From contig JAZNMO010000032.1 in assembly GCA_045579665.1 (NCBI GenBank), positions 1-32,759 of the forward strand: a stretch of 32,759 nucleotides of DNA, in the 5' to 3' direction. This DNA comes from COE1 sp045579665 (GTDB taxonomy: Bacteria; Bacillota; Clostridia; Lachnospirales; Lachnospiraceae). The notes under the pieces were generated by a model that saw nothing but the letters and a program-made list of their open reading frames with translations, did not search any database and was not told where the DNA came from. A program made the translations under genes and the position numbers. Of the stretch, positions 15,710-24,988 are shown in pieces (the stretch's first letter is position 1; every line of letters starts with the position of its first letter).

Positions 15710-18121
15710 CTACTTTATCAAATATTTCTTCAACACAGCCTGTAGCTGTTCAATATCAATCGGCTTAGTCAGATAATCCTGAAATCCTCTCTTCAAATAT
15801 TCTTCTGCTACGCCCGATACCGCATTCGCTGTCAGGACAACCATCGGTACGGTTGAATTTGCCATATCATGGTTACCTTTCACCATAATCATAAGCTCCG
15901 TTCCTGTCATCCCGGGCATCATATCATCTGTGATAATGATATCAAACAACTCGTTCCCCATAATCTCCAAAGCTTCTGCTCCGCCGGATGCCCGCCATAC
16001 ATTCAACTCCATCATTTCCAGAATCGAAGCGATTACTTCAAGATTCATCTCATTGTCATCTATGACAAGCGCACGCTTTCCACCAAAATGCATCACATCA
16101 TTCTTTATATCACTTGGCTGGCTTTCCAGCTGTTTCATTCTGGCATTATAATCGCCGATAGGCTCTTTATTTACCACCTTCTGCGGAAGCGTTACAAAGA
16201 ATGCAGACCCCATACCATATCGACTTTCTACTTGAATTTCTCCTCCCATCATCTTTATCAAACCCGCAGTGATATTCAATCCCAATCCGGTTCCTTCTAT
16301 CGTTCTGTTCTTTAGCTGGTCAAGACGTTCAAAATCCCGAAACAGTCTCGGCATTTCCTCTTCCTTAATACCAATTCCGCTATCTGCTATCTCTATATTA
16401 AGATTCACCGTTTCTTCATCCTGCATCAGATGATACATTCTAATCAGTACCCAGCCCTTTTCTGTATATTTTGCAGCATTGGTCAAAAGATTAATCATAA
16501 TCTGCTTTACACGGATTTCATCTCCCAACAGACTATCCGGCATCCTGCTGCTGATATCAAGTCTTAGCTCAAGTCCTTTATTCTGCACTCTTTCTCTTAC
16601 CATACATACCACATCATTGATGAGGCTCGAAAGGGAATACTGTATTTCCACAATTTCCATTTTACCGGTATCAATCTTGGAAAAATCTAACACATCATTA
16701 ATCAATCCAAGTAAGGTCTTTCCTGCATTCTGAATGTTATGGGAATATTTACGCACATTCTCTTCCGTAGTTTCCCGCATAATCAATTCATTCATACCGA
16801 GCACAGCATTGAGCGGTGTTCTTATTTCATGAGACATGTGGGATAAGAATCTGGTCTTCTGCTCATTGGCAAGCACTGCCGCTTCCTTCTCTCCTGCAAG
16901 CAGTCTGACATATTCTGCCTCCTTTTCCCTCCGTACTTTTGTTCTTGATGCTACTGTGAACACCAACATACACAAACTGTAAAAGAAAAGGGATGTTCCA
17001 AACAGATACGAAGCCACAATCAAATCTCCGCCTACATAAGCAAGCATACTTACCACAATTCCAACCATAATCGCAATGGAACCTGTAATGACCTCCTTGG
17101 CAGGCTTTTTCTTATCCAAAACAAATCCTATTATTGCTCTTAAAACTGCTAATAATAAAATTCCCAATACATATATATTGGCTTCCAGCAAATCCAGATG
17201 AATAACGACATAATCCAATACCGTACCAATAACCAACAATTGGTTTGCCGACAATAACAAATCATAAAAAAGAGAATTCGGGTAAAAGGTTCTCTTAATA
17301 TACATAATCAAAGGAATCGGCATGAGAAGCATTGCTGCAGCACTTAACCAATACAATAGCAGGGACTTCCTCACCCACAGCTCCATGCAGCCACAATCCA
17401 TCAAAAGGTATATCAGCGCCCACATCAGGAAACCGACCAGCCACCACAAGGCCTTATAGCCTTCAATATTTCCCAGTAATACCGCCGAATAATATACCAA
17501 TATGGTAAGTAATACCAATAACAAACAAATTCCGCATACCAAAAGAATCGGTGCACACTTTGACAATACATAGGACTCTATACTATATCTGTTTCCCAGC
17601 GAAAAATACTGTACAACCAGATTACCTCTCTCCTGCCCGATAAATTCAATGGTAACCTTATCACCTGCATGCATTCCTTCCGTAGATAACTGGTAGAATC
17701 TCTTCACATGTGTTGCCTGAGGCTTTACCTTCTCTGCAAGTGCCTTATCATACCATACGCAATCATTTACATACAGCCTCACCTCTTCTGCCTTTACACG
17801 AAAGCATAGGTACTTGTCCTGCAATACTTCATCATCCAAGACCTTGGTAATCGCTACACTTTCCCCCTCCTTTTGGAGCTTCAGATAATGATGATATACC
17901 GGCACAGGCTCACCTTCCTGATTCACATAGCTCCACCCGTCTCCATACCATATCAATTCTTTTTCTGCATTTCCAAAATAGGCATTCTTCGGTGCCTGTA
18001 TCCATATGCATACTGTAAGCACCAAAAGAATTGCGAACATAGTCAACTGAATCGCACGAACTGCCTTTGGTGAGTATTTTCTATATCTTTCCTTGATATT
18101 TGTCATTCGTTCTTTTATCAT
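15710..18121 (-). CDS. Hybrid sensor histidine kinase with 7-TM sensor and receiver
   Basis: An 803-residue membrane protein. TM1 is at about 25-42; an extracytoplasmic beta-rich domain (about 45-185) follows; then about seven helices (187-392) as in 7TMR-DISM receptors. The HisKA box has phospho-acceptor H431 (SHEIRTPLNAVLG). The HATPase has the N box near 544-548 (INLLTNAAKY), G1 DSGIGI and G2 GTGLGL. The C-terminal receiver has acidic D688/D689, phospho-acceptor D732 (TDDMMPG) and K786 (TKPI). It should sense an outside ligand, perhaps a carbohydrate, and pass phosphate to its own receiver. No DNA-binding output or separate regulator lies next to it, so the downstream partner is elsewhere. 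GAGGTG precedes the ATG; an inner ATG five codons later is possible. Confidence 0.92.
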   Translation of the reverse strand: MIKERMTNIKERYRKYSPKAVRAIQLTMFAILLVLTVCIWIQAPKNAYFGNAEKELIWYGDGWSYVNQEGEPVPVYHHYLKLQKEGESVAITKVLDDEVLQDKYLCFRVKAEEVRLYVNDCVWYDKALAEKVKPQATHVKRFYQLSTEGMHAGDKVTIEFIGQERGNLVVQYFSLGNRYSIESYVLSKCAPILLVCGICLLLVLLTILVYYSAVLLGNIEGYKALWWLVGFLMWALIYLLMDCGCMELWVRKSLLLYWLSAAAMLLMPIPLIMYIKRTFYPNSLFYDLLLSANQLLVIGTVLDYVVIHLDLLEANIYVLGILLLAVLRAIIGFVLDKKKPAKEVITGSIAIMVGIVVSMLAYVGGDLIVASYLFGTSLFFYSLCMLVFTVASRTKVRREKEAEYVRLLAGEKEAAVLANEQKTRFLSHMSHEIRTPLNAVLGMNELIMRETTEENVRKYSHNIQNAGKTLLGLINDVLDFSKIDTGKMEIVEIQYSLSSLINDVVCMVRERVQNKGLELRLDISSRMPDSLLGDEIRVKQIMINLLTNAAKYTEKGWVLIRMYHLMQDEETVNLNIEIADSGIGIKEEEMPRLFRDFERLDQLKNRTIEGTGLGLNITAGLIKMMGGEIQVESRYGMGSAFFVTLPQKVVNKEPIGDYNARMKQLESQPSDIKNDVMHFGGKRALVIDDNEMNLEVIASILEMMELNVWRASGGAEALEIMGNELFDIIITDDMMPGMTGTELMIMVKGNHDMANSTVPMVVLTANAVSGVAEEYLKRGFQDYLTKPIDIEQLQAVLKKYLIK

Positions 18122-18206
18122 AGATTTTCTTGCACCTCATTATGTCAGAAAATATATTTATTCACTTTAAATTTTCTCACTTTTCAAATGCTAATGCAAG
18201 TAAAAA

Positions 18207-18233
18207 GTGGTTACCTCTTACCAAAGTAACCAC
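18207..18233 (-). terminator. Terminator of the threonine aldolase-like gene
   Basis: GTGGTTAC (18207-18214) pairs with GTAACCAC (18226-18233). Read on the minus strand the stem is followed by TTTTTA. It lies 8 bp after the stop codon. Confidence 0.8.
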
Positions 18234-18240
18234 CCACATC

Positions 18241-19296
18241 TTATTTTTTCTCTATCATTGAACGAATATCTGCAATCAGACTGTCTATATTCTCTTCTTT
18301 CGTTGCCCAGCTTGTACAAAAACGAACCACACTGCGCTTCTCATCATATCTTCCCATATAGGAATAAGAATACTTCTCCTTTAACTGTGCCAACACCTCA
18401 TCTTCAAGAATCGGGAACTGCTGGTTAGTCGGAGATGCAATGGAGAACTCTACGCCAATCTCTGCCAACGCATCTTTGAGCTTCTCTGCTAATCTTGCCG
18501 CATGGGCAGAAATAGTAAAATATCTGTTATCCTCAAATAAAGTCATAAACTGTACACCCAGCAATCTTCCCTTAGCAAGCATACCGCCACGCTGCTTAAT
18601 ATTATATCGAAAATCCTGCTTCAGCTCATCATTTGTAATCACAACTGCCTCACCAAATAGTGCGCCCACCTTTGTTCCACCGATGTAAAATACATCTGTG
18701 TACTGTGCAATATCCTCCAAGGTCATATCATTTTCTGAACACATCAACCCATAACCAAGTCTTGCACCATCCATAAAAAGATACAGACCTCGTTCCTTAC
18801 ATACCTGATAAAGCTCCATAAGCTCTGCCTTAGAATAAATAGTTCCTACCTCTGTAGGATTAGAAATATATACCATCTTAGGCTGTACCATATGTTCAAA
18901 GCTCTCATCCGCAAAATGCTCATCCGTATACTGCGCCACCTGTACCGCTGTCAGCTTTCCATCCGGACTCTCCAACACCAGACACTTATGTCCGCATGCC
19001 TCCAAGGCTCCTGTCTCATGCACATTAATATGTCCTGACTGCGCAGTAATCACACCCTGATAATGCTTCAAAGCTGCTGAAATCACCGTTACATTGGTCT
19101 GTGTTCCGCCCACCAGAAAATGAACGTCTGCCTCAGGTGCCTTGCAGGCTTCTTTGATTCTTCCTGCTGCCTCGGCACAATACTCATCCTCGCCATATCC
19201 CGGAGTCTGCACCATATTTGTCTCAGAGAGCTTCTCCAAAATCGCCGGATGACAGCCCTCTGTATAGTCACTGTTAAATCTGATTATTTCACTCAT
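18241..19296 (-). CDS. Low-specificity L-threonine aldolase family, PLP-dependent
   Basis: A 351-residue fold-type I PLP enzyme, normal length for threonine aldolases. Seen: FNSDYTEGCHPAIL at the start, GGTQTN (63-68), the stacking His in INVHETGA, D176 in MDGARLGYG that binds the PLP ring nitrogen, and the Schiff-base K209 in YIGGTKVGALFGEAVV. The family cleaves L-threonine or L-allo-threonine to glycine and acetaldehyde; some relatives act as beta-eliminating lyases. The VHETGALEACGHK version is common in Firmicutes and its substrate range is less well known, so I leave the symbol blank. An AAGGAC ribosome site precedes the ATG. It is monocistronic, ending in its own terminator. Confidence 0.88.
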   Translation of the reverse strand: MSEIIRFNSDYTEGCHPAILEKLSETNMVQTPGYGEDEYCAEAAGRIKEACKAPEADVHFLVGGTQTNVTVISAALKHYQGVITAQSGHINVHETGALEACGHKCLVLESPDGKLTAVQVAQYTDEHFADESFEHMVQPKMVYISNPTEVGTIYSKAELMELYQVCKERGLYLFMDGARLGYGLMCSENDMTLEDIAQYTDVFYIGGTKVGALFGEAVVITNDELKQDFRYNIKQRGGMLAKGRLLGVQFMTLFEDNRYFTISAHAARLAEKLKDALAEIGVEFSIASPTNQQFPILEDEVLAQLKEKYSYSYMGRYDEKRSVVRFCTSWATKEENIDSLIADIRSMIEKK

Positions 19297-19511
19297 ACTC
19301 TTGTCCTTCCTATATGCTTACTTATCCTTCTATCATAAGCCTGTTTTCATCATTTTTCTACCATTTTCTTCACAGGATGTATGAGACGTCAAAATTTCCA
19401 TGTATTTCTCATAGAATTATTGCACTCGAATTTTTCTGCATTTCCATTATAATTTGTTTTATAAAATAGACTTTTTAAGGAATATATTGGTATAAGGAGA
19501 GTAATTGTATT

Positions 19512-21416
19512 ATGAAAAAGAAACTTGCGTTAAGTCTTGCTGCTATGATGACCATGTCTACAGTTATGACAGGATGCGGCAGTACAGACACACAGACAAC
19601 ACAAGAATCTCAGCCTGCAAATGCCGAGGTCACACAGACCAAAGTAACCTCTGCAGCTGAGGTATCTACCACAGAAGTTACCGTAGAAGAAACTACACAA
19701 GCAGCTTCATCTGCACCAGACACAGCTACTGCAGATGATACCTCATCCTCTGAACTTACTGCATTAGAGCTTACCAAGCTTATGGGTAACGGTATCAACC
19801 TTGGCAATACCATGGAGGCCTATGGTCATACCTCCATTGGTGTAAAATCTGACCCTACAGTTTACGAACAGCTTTGGGGACAGCCTGTTACCACACAGGA
19901 AATGATTCAGGGTATGAAGGATGCCGGTTTCGACTCCCTTCGTGTTCCTGTAGCCTGGACCAATATGATGGATTTTGAAAATGGCGACTACACCATTAAT
20001 GAAGCATACCTTGCCCGTGTAGGTGAGATTATCGACTACGCTCATAACGCTGATATGTATGTTGTGGTCAATGACCACTGGGACGGCGGCTGGTGGGGAA
20101 TGTTTGGTTCTGCCAAGCAGGAAACCAGAGACAAAGCTATGGAAATGTACAAATCTATGTGGACACAGATTGCTACCTACTATGCAGACCATGGCGATTA
20201 TTTGATTTTTGAATCAGCTAACGAAGAGCTTGGTAATCGTCTGAACGACCATGATGCGTCATACAATGCAGACTCAGGAAATCTTACCGTAGACGAGTGC
20301 TATACCATAGCCAACACCATCAACCAGACCTTTGTTGATGTCATTCGTTCCTGCGGTGGCAATAATGATGACCGTTTCTTATTAATTGCAGGCTTTGACA
20401 CCAACATTACAAATACCTGCGATGACAGATATCAGATGCCAACGGATACTGTACCAAACAAACTGATTCTCTCTGTACATTACTATGACCCAAGCGGCTA
20501 TTGTATCGGTGAAGCGGTTCCTAACTGGGGAACCAAGGTACAGTATGAAGAGATGAACGCATCTCTTGCAAAGCTAACCAAATTCACAGATGCAGGCTAT
20601 GGTGTTATCATTGGTGAATACGGTGTTCTTCTTGAAACCGGCACCATGAAAGAAAATACATATGATTATTATGTGAATTTCTTAAGCAACTGTGACTACT
20701 ATAATATTTGCCCTATGTTATGGGATTGTAACAATTTATACAATCGTAATACCTGCAAGATGATTGATGACCAAATAGCCAAGCTTTATCTTGACCACAG
20801 ATATTCTGCTCAGAAAGATATTTCCGATGCAGACCTGCAGGCTTCTTCTAAAGCTGCCATGGATGCAGGACTTGCAAATGCATCCGAAGGTACTGTTATT
20901 GCAGAAGATACCGCTTATGCCTGGCTTATGTACACAAGCTCAGACTGGGCTGTTCAGTACCGTGTAGGTGATGATTATCCTGACGGAGCAACTGCCGGTC
21001 TTGGAATCACTGAAGCAGAGATTACAAGTGAAGGCACCTATACAGTAGGTCTCGACTTTACAGGTACATCGGGCGGTTATGCAAGCGGTGCTACCTTCGC
21101 TGCCATCGGTATTCTCCACGGCGAGGAGTTGTTCCCGGGCTATGTTATTGATATCAAAGAGGTATTAATCAATGGTGAGCCTTATACCTTAAAGGGCAAC
21201 TACTATACAACCTCTGATGATGGCAGCTGTACACGTGTAAACCTTTACAATGCATGGGTTCCGTATGATGAAACAACAGGTTTCTTAAAAACAGTACCTG
21301 AGGGTTCTCGTACGACAAAGGCTCCTGCTCAGTACTGCTCGCCGGTTGTATTGGATGCAGCAACACTTGGTAACTTAGAATCCATTATGGTTACCTTTGA
21401 GTACAGACCCAAATAA
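19512..21416 (+). CDS. Secreted GH5 cellulase lipoprotein with C-terminal accessory domain
   Basis: A 634-residue lipoprotein. The signal has a lipobox ending at Cys22 (MTGC), followed by a 60-residue Thr/Ser/Glu-rich linker. The GH5 barrel spans about 88-420: INLGNT, DSLRVPVAW, VVNDHWDGGWW, the catalytic acid/base E238 after N237, HYYDP (H323) and the nucleophile E369 in IIGEYGV. This family cuts beta-1,4-glucans such as cellulose, with mannan or xyloglucan possible. The last ~190 residues form a beta-rich domain, probably carbohydrate-binding, whose family I do not name. It acts on the outer cell face, feeding oligosaccharides to uptake. It is monocistronic with a strong terminator. The TATAAT at 19448 has no well-spaced -35, which suggests activator control. 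Confidence 0.92.
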   Translation: MKKKLALSLAAMMTMSTVMTGCGSTDTQTTQESQPANAEVTQTKVTSAAEVSTTEVTVEETTQAASSAPDTATADDTSSSELTALELTKLMGNGINLGNTMEAYGHTSIGVKSDPTVYEQLWGQPVTTQEMIQGMKDAGFDSLRVPVAWTNMMDFENGDYTINEAYLARVGEIIDYAHNADMYVVVNDHWDGGWWGMFGSAKQETRDKAMEMYKSMWTQIATYYADHGDYLIFESANEELGNRLNDHDASYNADSGNLTVDECYTIANTINQTFVDVIRSCGGNNDDRFLLIAGFDTNITNTCDDRYQMPTDTVPNKLILSVHYYDPSGYCIGEAVPNWGTKVQYEEMNASLAKLTKFTDAGYGVIIGEYGVLLETGTMKENTYDYYVNFLSNCDYYNICPMLWDCNNLYNRNTCKMIDDQIAKLYLDHRYSAQKDISDADLQASSKAAMDAGLANASEGTVIAEDTAYAWLMYTSSDWAVQYRVGDDYPDGATAGLGITEAEITSEGTYTVGLDFTGTSGGYASGATFAAIGILHGEELFPGYVIDIKEVLINGEPYTLKGNYYTTSDDGSCTRVNLYNAWVPYDETTGFLKTVPEGSRTTKAPAQYCSPVVLDAATLGNLESIMVTFEYRPK

Positions 21417-21449
21417 CCATTACTTTACAATATAAATATACCTGTTTAA

Positions 21450-21486
21450 AACAGCGGCTACACATTCCTCCGTAGCCGCTGTTTTT
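21450..21486 (+). terminator. Cellulase terminator
   Basis: A perfect 12-bp GC-rich stem (AACAGCGGCTAC at 21450-21461 with 21472-21483) with a T5 run. Canonical intrinsic terminator. Confidence 0.93.
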
Positions 21487-21655
21487 GGTTATCTATGCTA
21501 TATAGATGTCTTTGTGAACATATAATTTTATCATATTTATTGGCATATTTGTGTTTTATAAATTGTTTTGTTGTAAGATATTTGCTTAATTGTCAGATAT
21601 TTTATATAATATATATAATTATATACTCATTTGTTTTATGAAACGGAGGAAAACT

Positions 21656-23395
21656 ATGCGCATATTTAAAAACCTGATGGTGCCAATTAAAATTCTTGGT
21701 CCGGTAGCTGCATTACTGATACTGATTTTAGTCATGTCACTGACAAATAACAGTGGTATGAACAATATGTTAAATACCAGTAAGGAAGTATCCGAAAACT
21801 ATGTTCAAAGCGTTATGATGCTTGGTGAAATTGCAAAGGATATCGAAGCAATCCAGATTATTGCTTACAGAGACTGTATTGTAAATACAGATGATGTTGA
21901 CCCTGAAGCTGTGGAAGCTGAAATGGAGGCTTTAAAAGCAGAAATTGAAGCTGAAGTTCTTGAATATGAAGCTACCGTAGATGAAGGCGAAGAAGCCGAA
22001 GCCTATGCGTTATTCCAGGAAAAGTATCAGCGTTTCTTATCAAGCTTAAACAATGTAATTAAATTAAATAACAACTCTGCAAATGTAGATGCTATTAAGG
22101 TATGTAATACCAAATTAATAGTGTTTAGCGATGAGTTAACAGCAGTTACTGACCAGCTCATGGCGATTAACACGAACGGCATGAACGATGCCATTGCACA
22201 AAATGATAAAGCTTATAGCTCTGCTAAACTTACCTCCGGTATTATTTCCGTGATTGCCCTACTTGTTACCGGTCTTGTTATTTTTATCTGTTTGATAGAG
22301 GTCGTTCTTCCTATCGGATACATCAATAAGACCATTACATCCGTAGTTGATAAGATTCAAAACAATCAGGGTGACCTCACAATGCGCCTTGAAATGACGG
22401 GCAAAGACGAAATTGCCAAGATGAGTGCTGCAATCAATGAATTTATTACTACCTTGCAGAATATCATGACACAGATAACAGTGAATTCCACTACCCTTGA
22501 AACGATTGTAACAGATGTTTATAACAGTGTTTCTCAGGCAAATGACAGTTCCTGTGATATATCCGGCGTTATGGAAGAGCTATCCGCTTCCATGGAGATG
22601 GTTTCTTCTACAGCCGAAGGTGTGAACGCAAACGCCAAGACAGTTGGCGGACATGTAACTGAGCTTACAACAGCAGCCAATGAACTGTTACAGTACGCAT
22701 CAGAGATGGAAAGACGTGCCAGTGACTTAGAAACAACCGCTGTTGATAATAAGACACAGACCAGTGAAGTAATCGAGGGTATCCTCAACTCTCTCCAGAA
22801 GGCCATGGAAGATTCAAAGAGTGTCAATCAGGTTAATGAGCTTACCAATGAAATTCTAAGTATCTCTTCTCAGACAAACCTGTTAGCTCTGAACGCTTCT
22901 ATCGAGGCTGCCAGAGCAGGTGAAGCAGGTAAAGGCTTTGCTGTCGTTGCTGATGAAATCAGAAAGCTTGCTGATTCCAGCCGTGAGACAGCCGGCAATA
23001 TTCAAAATATCAACAACATGGTAGTTGCAGCTGTAAAGGATTTGGTACAGTGCTCTGATGATATTGTCAAATATATCAACGAAACCATTCTTCCTGACTA
23101 TGACGGCTTTGTAGAAAGCGGTAAGCAATACCGTGATGATGCATCACATGTCAATGAGGTTGTGGAGGTATTCCATGAAATGTCCTCTAACATTCAGGAT
23201 TTGACAGCAAATATTACCGAAGCAATCGGAAGTGTGCATATTTCCGTAGAAGAAAGCTCAAATGCCGTTTCTTCTGCTGCTAACAATACAAATGAGCTTG
23301 TAAAGGAAATCGAGCAGATTACTTCTGAGATGAACAATACAAAGAACATTGCAGACCAGCTAAAGAACGAAGCAGCCCGTTTTGATAAATTATAG
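21656..23395 (+). CDS. Methyl-accepting chemotaxis protein
   Basis: A 579-residue chemoreceptor. I start at 21656 because GGAGG lies 7 nt upstream; an in-frame extension to 21590 has no ribosome site. Domains: TM1 at about 12-32, a four-helix-bundle sensor (about 33-190) with a very acidic stretch (EAEVLEYEATVDEGEEAEAY), TM2 at about 192-219, HAMP (219-275) and the long signalling coiled coil. The hairpin tip that binds CheA/CheW is near 410-440 (EAGKGFAVVADEIRKLADSS). It should transmit ligand binding to the flagellar motor. Its place right after the cellulase suggests, without proof, sensing of a sugar released from plant fibre. No C-terminal CheR-binding pentapeptide is seen. Confidence 0.94.
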   Translation: MRIFKNLMVPIKILGPVAALLILILVMSLTNNSGMNNMLNTSKEVSENYVQSVMMLGEIAKDIEAIQIIAYRDCIVNTDDVDPEAVEAEMEALKAEIEAEVLEYEATVDEGEEAEAYALFQEKYQRFLSSLNNVIKLNNNSANVDAIKVCNTKLIVFSDELTAVTDQLMAINTNGMNDAIAQNDKAYSSAKLTSGIISVIALLVTGLVIFICLIEVVLPIGYINKTITSVVDKIQNNQGDLTMRLEMTGKDEIAKMSAAINEFITTLQNIMTQITVNSTTLETIVTDVYNSVSQANDSSCDISGVMEELSASMEMVSSTAEGVNANAKTVGGHVTELTTAANELLQYASEMERRASDLETTAVDNKTQTSEVIEGILNSLQKAMEDSKSVNQVNELTNEILSISSQTNLLALNASIEAARAGEAGKGFAVVADEIRKLADSSRETAGNIQNINNMVVAAVKDLVQCSDDIVKYINETILPDYDGFVESGKQYRDDASHVNEVVEVFHEMSSNIQDLTANITEAIGSVHISVEESSNAVSSAANNTNELVKEIEQITSEMNNTKNIADQLKNEAARFDKL

Positions 23396-23408
23396 AATAT
23401 ACGCATTA

Positions 23409-23440
23409 GGACAGCCCTCAAAAATACGTGAGGGCTGTCC
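23409..23440. terminator. Shared terminator of the chemoreceptor and MocR genes
   Basis: GGACAGCCCTCA (23409-23420) pairs perfectly with 23429-23440, lying between convergent genes. The plus strand continues with TTTC; the loop is A-rich. It can serve both directions. Confidence 0.85.
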
Positions 23441-23458
23441 TTTCATATTAACATTCAT

Positions 23459-24850
23459 TTATAACAAGATTTCCTCTAACCTTCTTAACGCAACCTGAAA
23501 CTCTGTCTCCTTTAAATTAGAATAATTGATAATCATAGTGTGCGCATGCTCTTCTTTGTTCTGCATACAAAACTCCGACAAAAAGTCCAGCTTAATTCCG
23601 GCATCCTTCATTGCCCACTTAATCTGAACATCACTTAACTGTGTATCTACCTTTAACAGAAAGTGATTCCCTGCATCCTTTTCCTCTATCGTAAGAAGTG
23701 CCATAAGTGGCGACTCCTGTAATAGCTTAAGGATGGAGTCTCTCTTACCTTTATAATAATTCTTCATACGCTGAATATGTCTTTCAAAATATCCCTTCTG
23801 CATAAACTCTACCATGGCATACTGCTCAAATGCGGATACCGTACAAGAATAAAAGTTCATGGTACTCACATATCTGTCCATCAGCTTCTGCGGAAGCACC
23901 ATATAGCTGATTCGTATGGATGGTGCTAATGTCTTTGAAAAATTATTCATATATATGACTCTGTGATTCATATCCATACTCTGCATCGCAGGCACCGGTC
24001 TCTTTACAAAACGAAATTCACTATCATAATCATCCTCGATGATATATCTTTCTCTCTCCTCTGCCGCCCATTCCAACAGCTTCTGACGTCTTCCCACCGG
24101 CATAATTGTCCCGGTGGGAAAATGATGTCCCGGCGAAACGTGTACCACATCTGCTCCACTCTTTGCCAGTTCTTCTACATGAATACCATATTCATCAATT
24201 CCAATATATTTCCAAGTCACATCGTTAGCCGCATAGAGCTTGGTAATCTTCTGATAGCCCGGGTCCTCAACTGCATAAACACAGTCACGTCCTAACAAAT
24301 GAATCAGTCTTCCGTACAAATACTCCGTACCTGCTCCAACAATAATCCTCTCAGGAGCTACCTGCATTCCTCTATACTCATATAAATAGTCAGCGATTTC
24401 TTTTCTCAGCTCATAAATTCCCTGAAAGGGTACTGTATCTAAAAGCTCTCTTTCCCTTATCGACAGTACTTCCCTCATGACCTTCGCCCACTGGGAATAC
24501 GGAAACTTATCCAATGCAGCCTGATTATTCGCAAGATTAATCTGATACTCCTCCTGCTGCTGTTCCGGTTCATAGATAGCAGGACTTTCCTTTACTTCAT
24601 ATCCTGTCTCCACCGCTCCTGCATAATATCCGCTTCGCTCCTTCGTATACAGATATCCCTCTAGCAGAAGCTGCTCATAAGCATTCTCCACTGTCTTTAG
24701 GCTGATATGATGCTGCTTAGCAAGCATCCGCTTTGACGGCAGCTTTTCATTCTCTTTGATTCTTCCCTGCATGATATCCTCTCTGATACACTCATACAGA
24801 TATTCATACATCGTCTTATTTCCTCTGTTTGACAGGTCATAAGTTAACAT
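23459..24850 (-). CDS. MocR-type regulator (GntR HTH fused to aminotransferase fold)
   Basis: I start this 463-residue protein at 24850, where AAGGAG lies 9-10 nt upstream; the upstream in-frame ATG at 24877 has none. Residues 1-75 are a GntR winged helix (LPSKRMLAKQHHISLKTVENAYEQLLLEGYL). A fold-type I aminotransferase domain follows: PGHHFPTG, DDYDSEF and the PLP-binding K306 in NNFSKTLAPS. MocR proteins use PLP adducts as signals and often activate a divergent gene while repressing themselves. That fits here: the SDR/NTF2 operon starts on the other strand, and the shared 138-bp spacer has a direct repeat and a good minus-strand promoter. It is not obviously PdxR, since no pdx genes are near. 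The effector is unknown. Confidence 0.92.
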   Translation of the reverse strand: MLTYDLSNRGNKTMYEYLYECIREDIMQGRIKENEKLPSKRMLAKQHHISLKTVENAYEQLLLEGYLYTKERSGYYAGAVETGYEVKESPAIYEPEQQQEEYQINLANNQAALDKFPYSQWAKVMREVLSIRERELLDTVPFQGIYELRKEIADYLYEYRGMQVAPERIIVGAGTEYLYGRLIHLLGRDCVYAVEDPGYQKITKLYAANDVTWKYIGIDEYGIHVEELAKSGADVVHVSPGHHFPTGTIMPVGRRQKLLEWAAEERERYIIEDDYDSEFRFVKRPVPAMQSMDMNHRVIYMNNFSKTLAPSIRISYMVLPQKLMDRYVSTMNFYSCTVSAFEQYAMVEFMQKGYFERHIQRMKNYYKGKRDSILKLLQESPLMALLTIEEKDAGNHFLLKVDTQLSDVQIKWAMKDAGIKLDFLSEFCMQNKEEHAHTMIINYSNLKETEFQVALRRLEEILL

Positions 24851-24888
24851 CTGTCTGGTCTCCTTACTTTTTCTCATTTTGGTTATTT

Positions 24889-24934
24889 ATAAGATACCAA
24901 TTTTCATTATAATGAAGTTCATAAGATAAATCAA
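24889..24934. promoter_or_regulatory. Divergent promoter region with ATAAGATA direct repeat
   Basis: Minus-strand promoter for MocR: TTGATT (24934-24929), 17 bp, TATAAT (24911-24906). The palindromic ATTATAAT (24906-24913) also gives TATAAT on the plus strand for the SDR operon, but there without a good -35, as expected for an activated promoter. ATAAGATA occurs at 24889-24896 and 24921-24928, 32 bp apart (about three helical turns on one face), the layout typical of MocR operators. Confidence 0.6.
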
Positions 24935-24959
24935 CCGAAACAATAGCAACAAAATATAT

Positions 24960-24973
24960 GCCGCAGCTGCGGC
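24960..24973. repeat. Perfect 14-bp palindrome before the SDR ribosome site
   Basis: GCCGCAGCTGCGGC is an unbroken palindrome in AT-rich DNA, ending two bases before the AAGGAG site of the dehydrogenase gene. It could be a protein-binding site or influence translation start. Confidence 0.6.
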
Positions 24974-24988
24974 GGAAGGAGAATAAAC

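Noticed and set aside
19420..19453. Cellulase promoter TTGCAC/TATAAT
   Set aside because: The spacing is 22 bp, too long for a normal promoter; only the -10 may be real.
21500..21655. Cyclic-di-GMP riboswitch before the chemoreceptor
   Set aside because: The leader is AT-rich without the conserved riboswitch core or a stem of note.
24851..24877. Longer MocR start
   Set aside because: No ribosome site precedes it, whereas the ATG at 24850 has a good AAGGAG.
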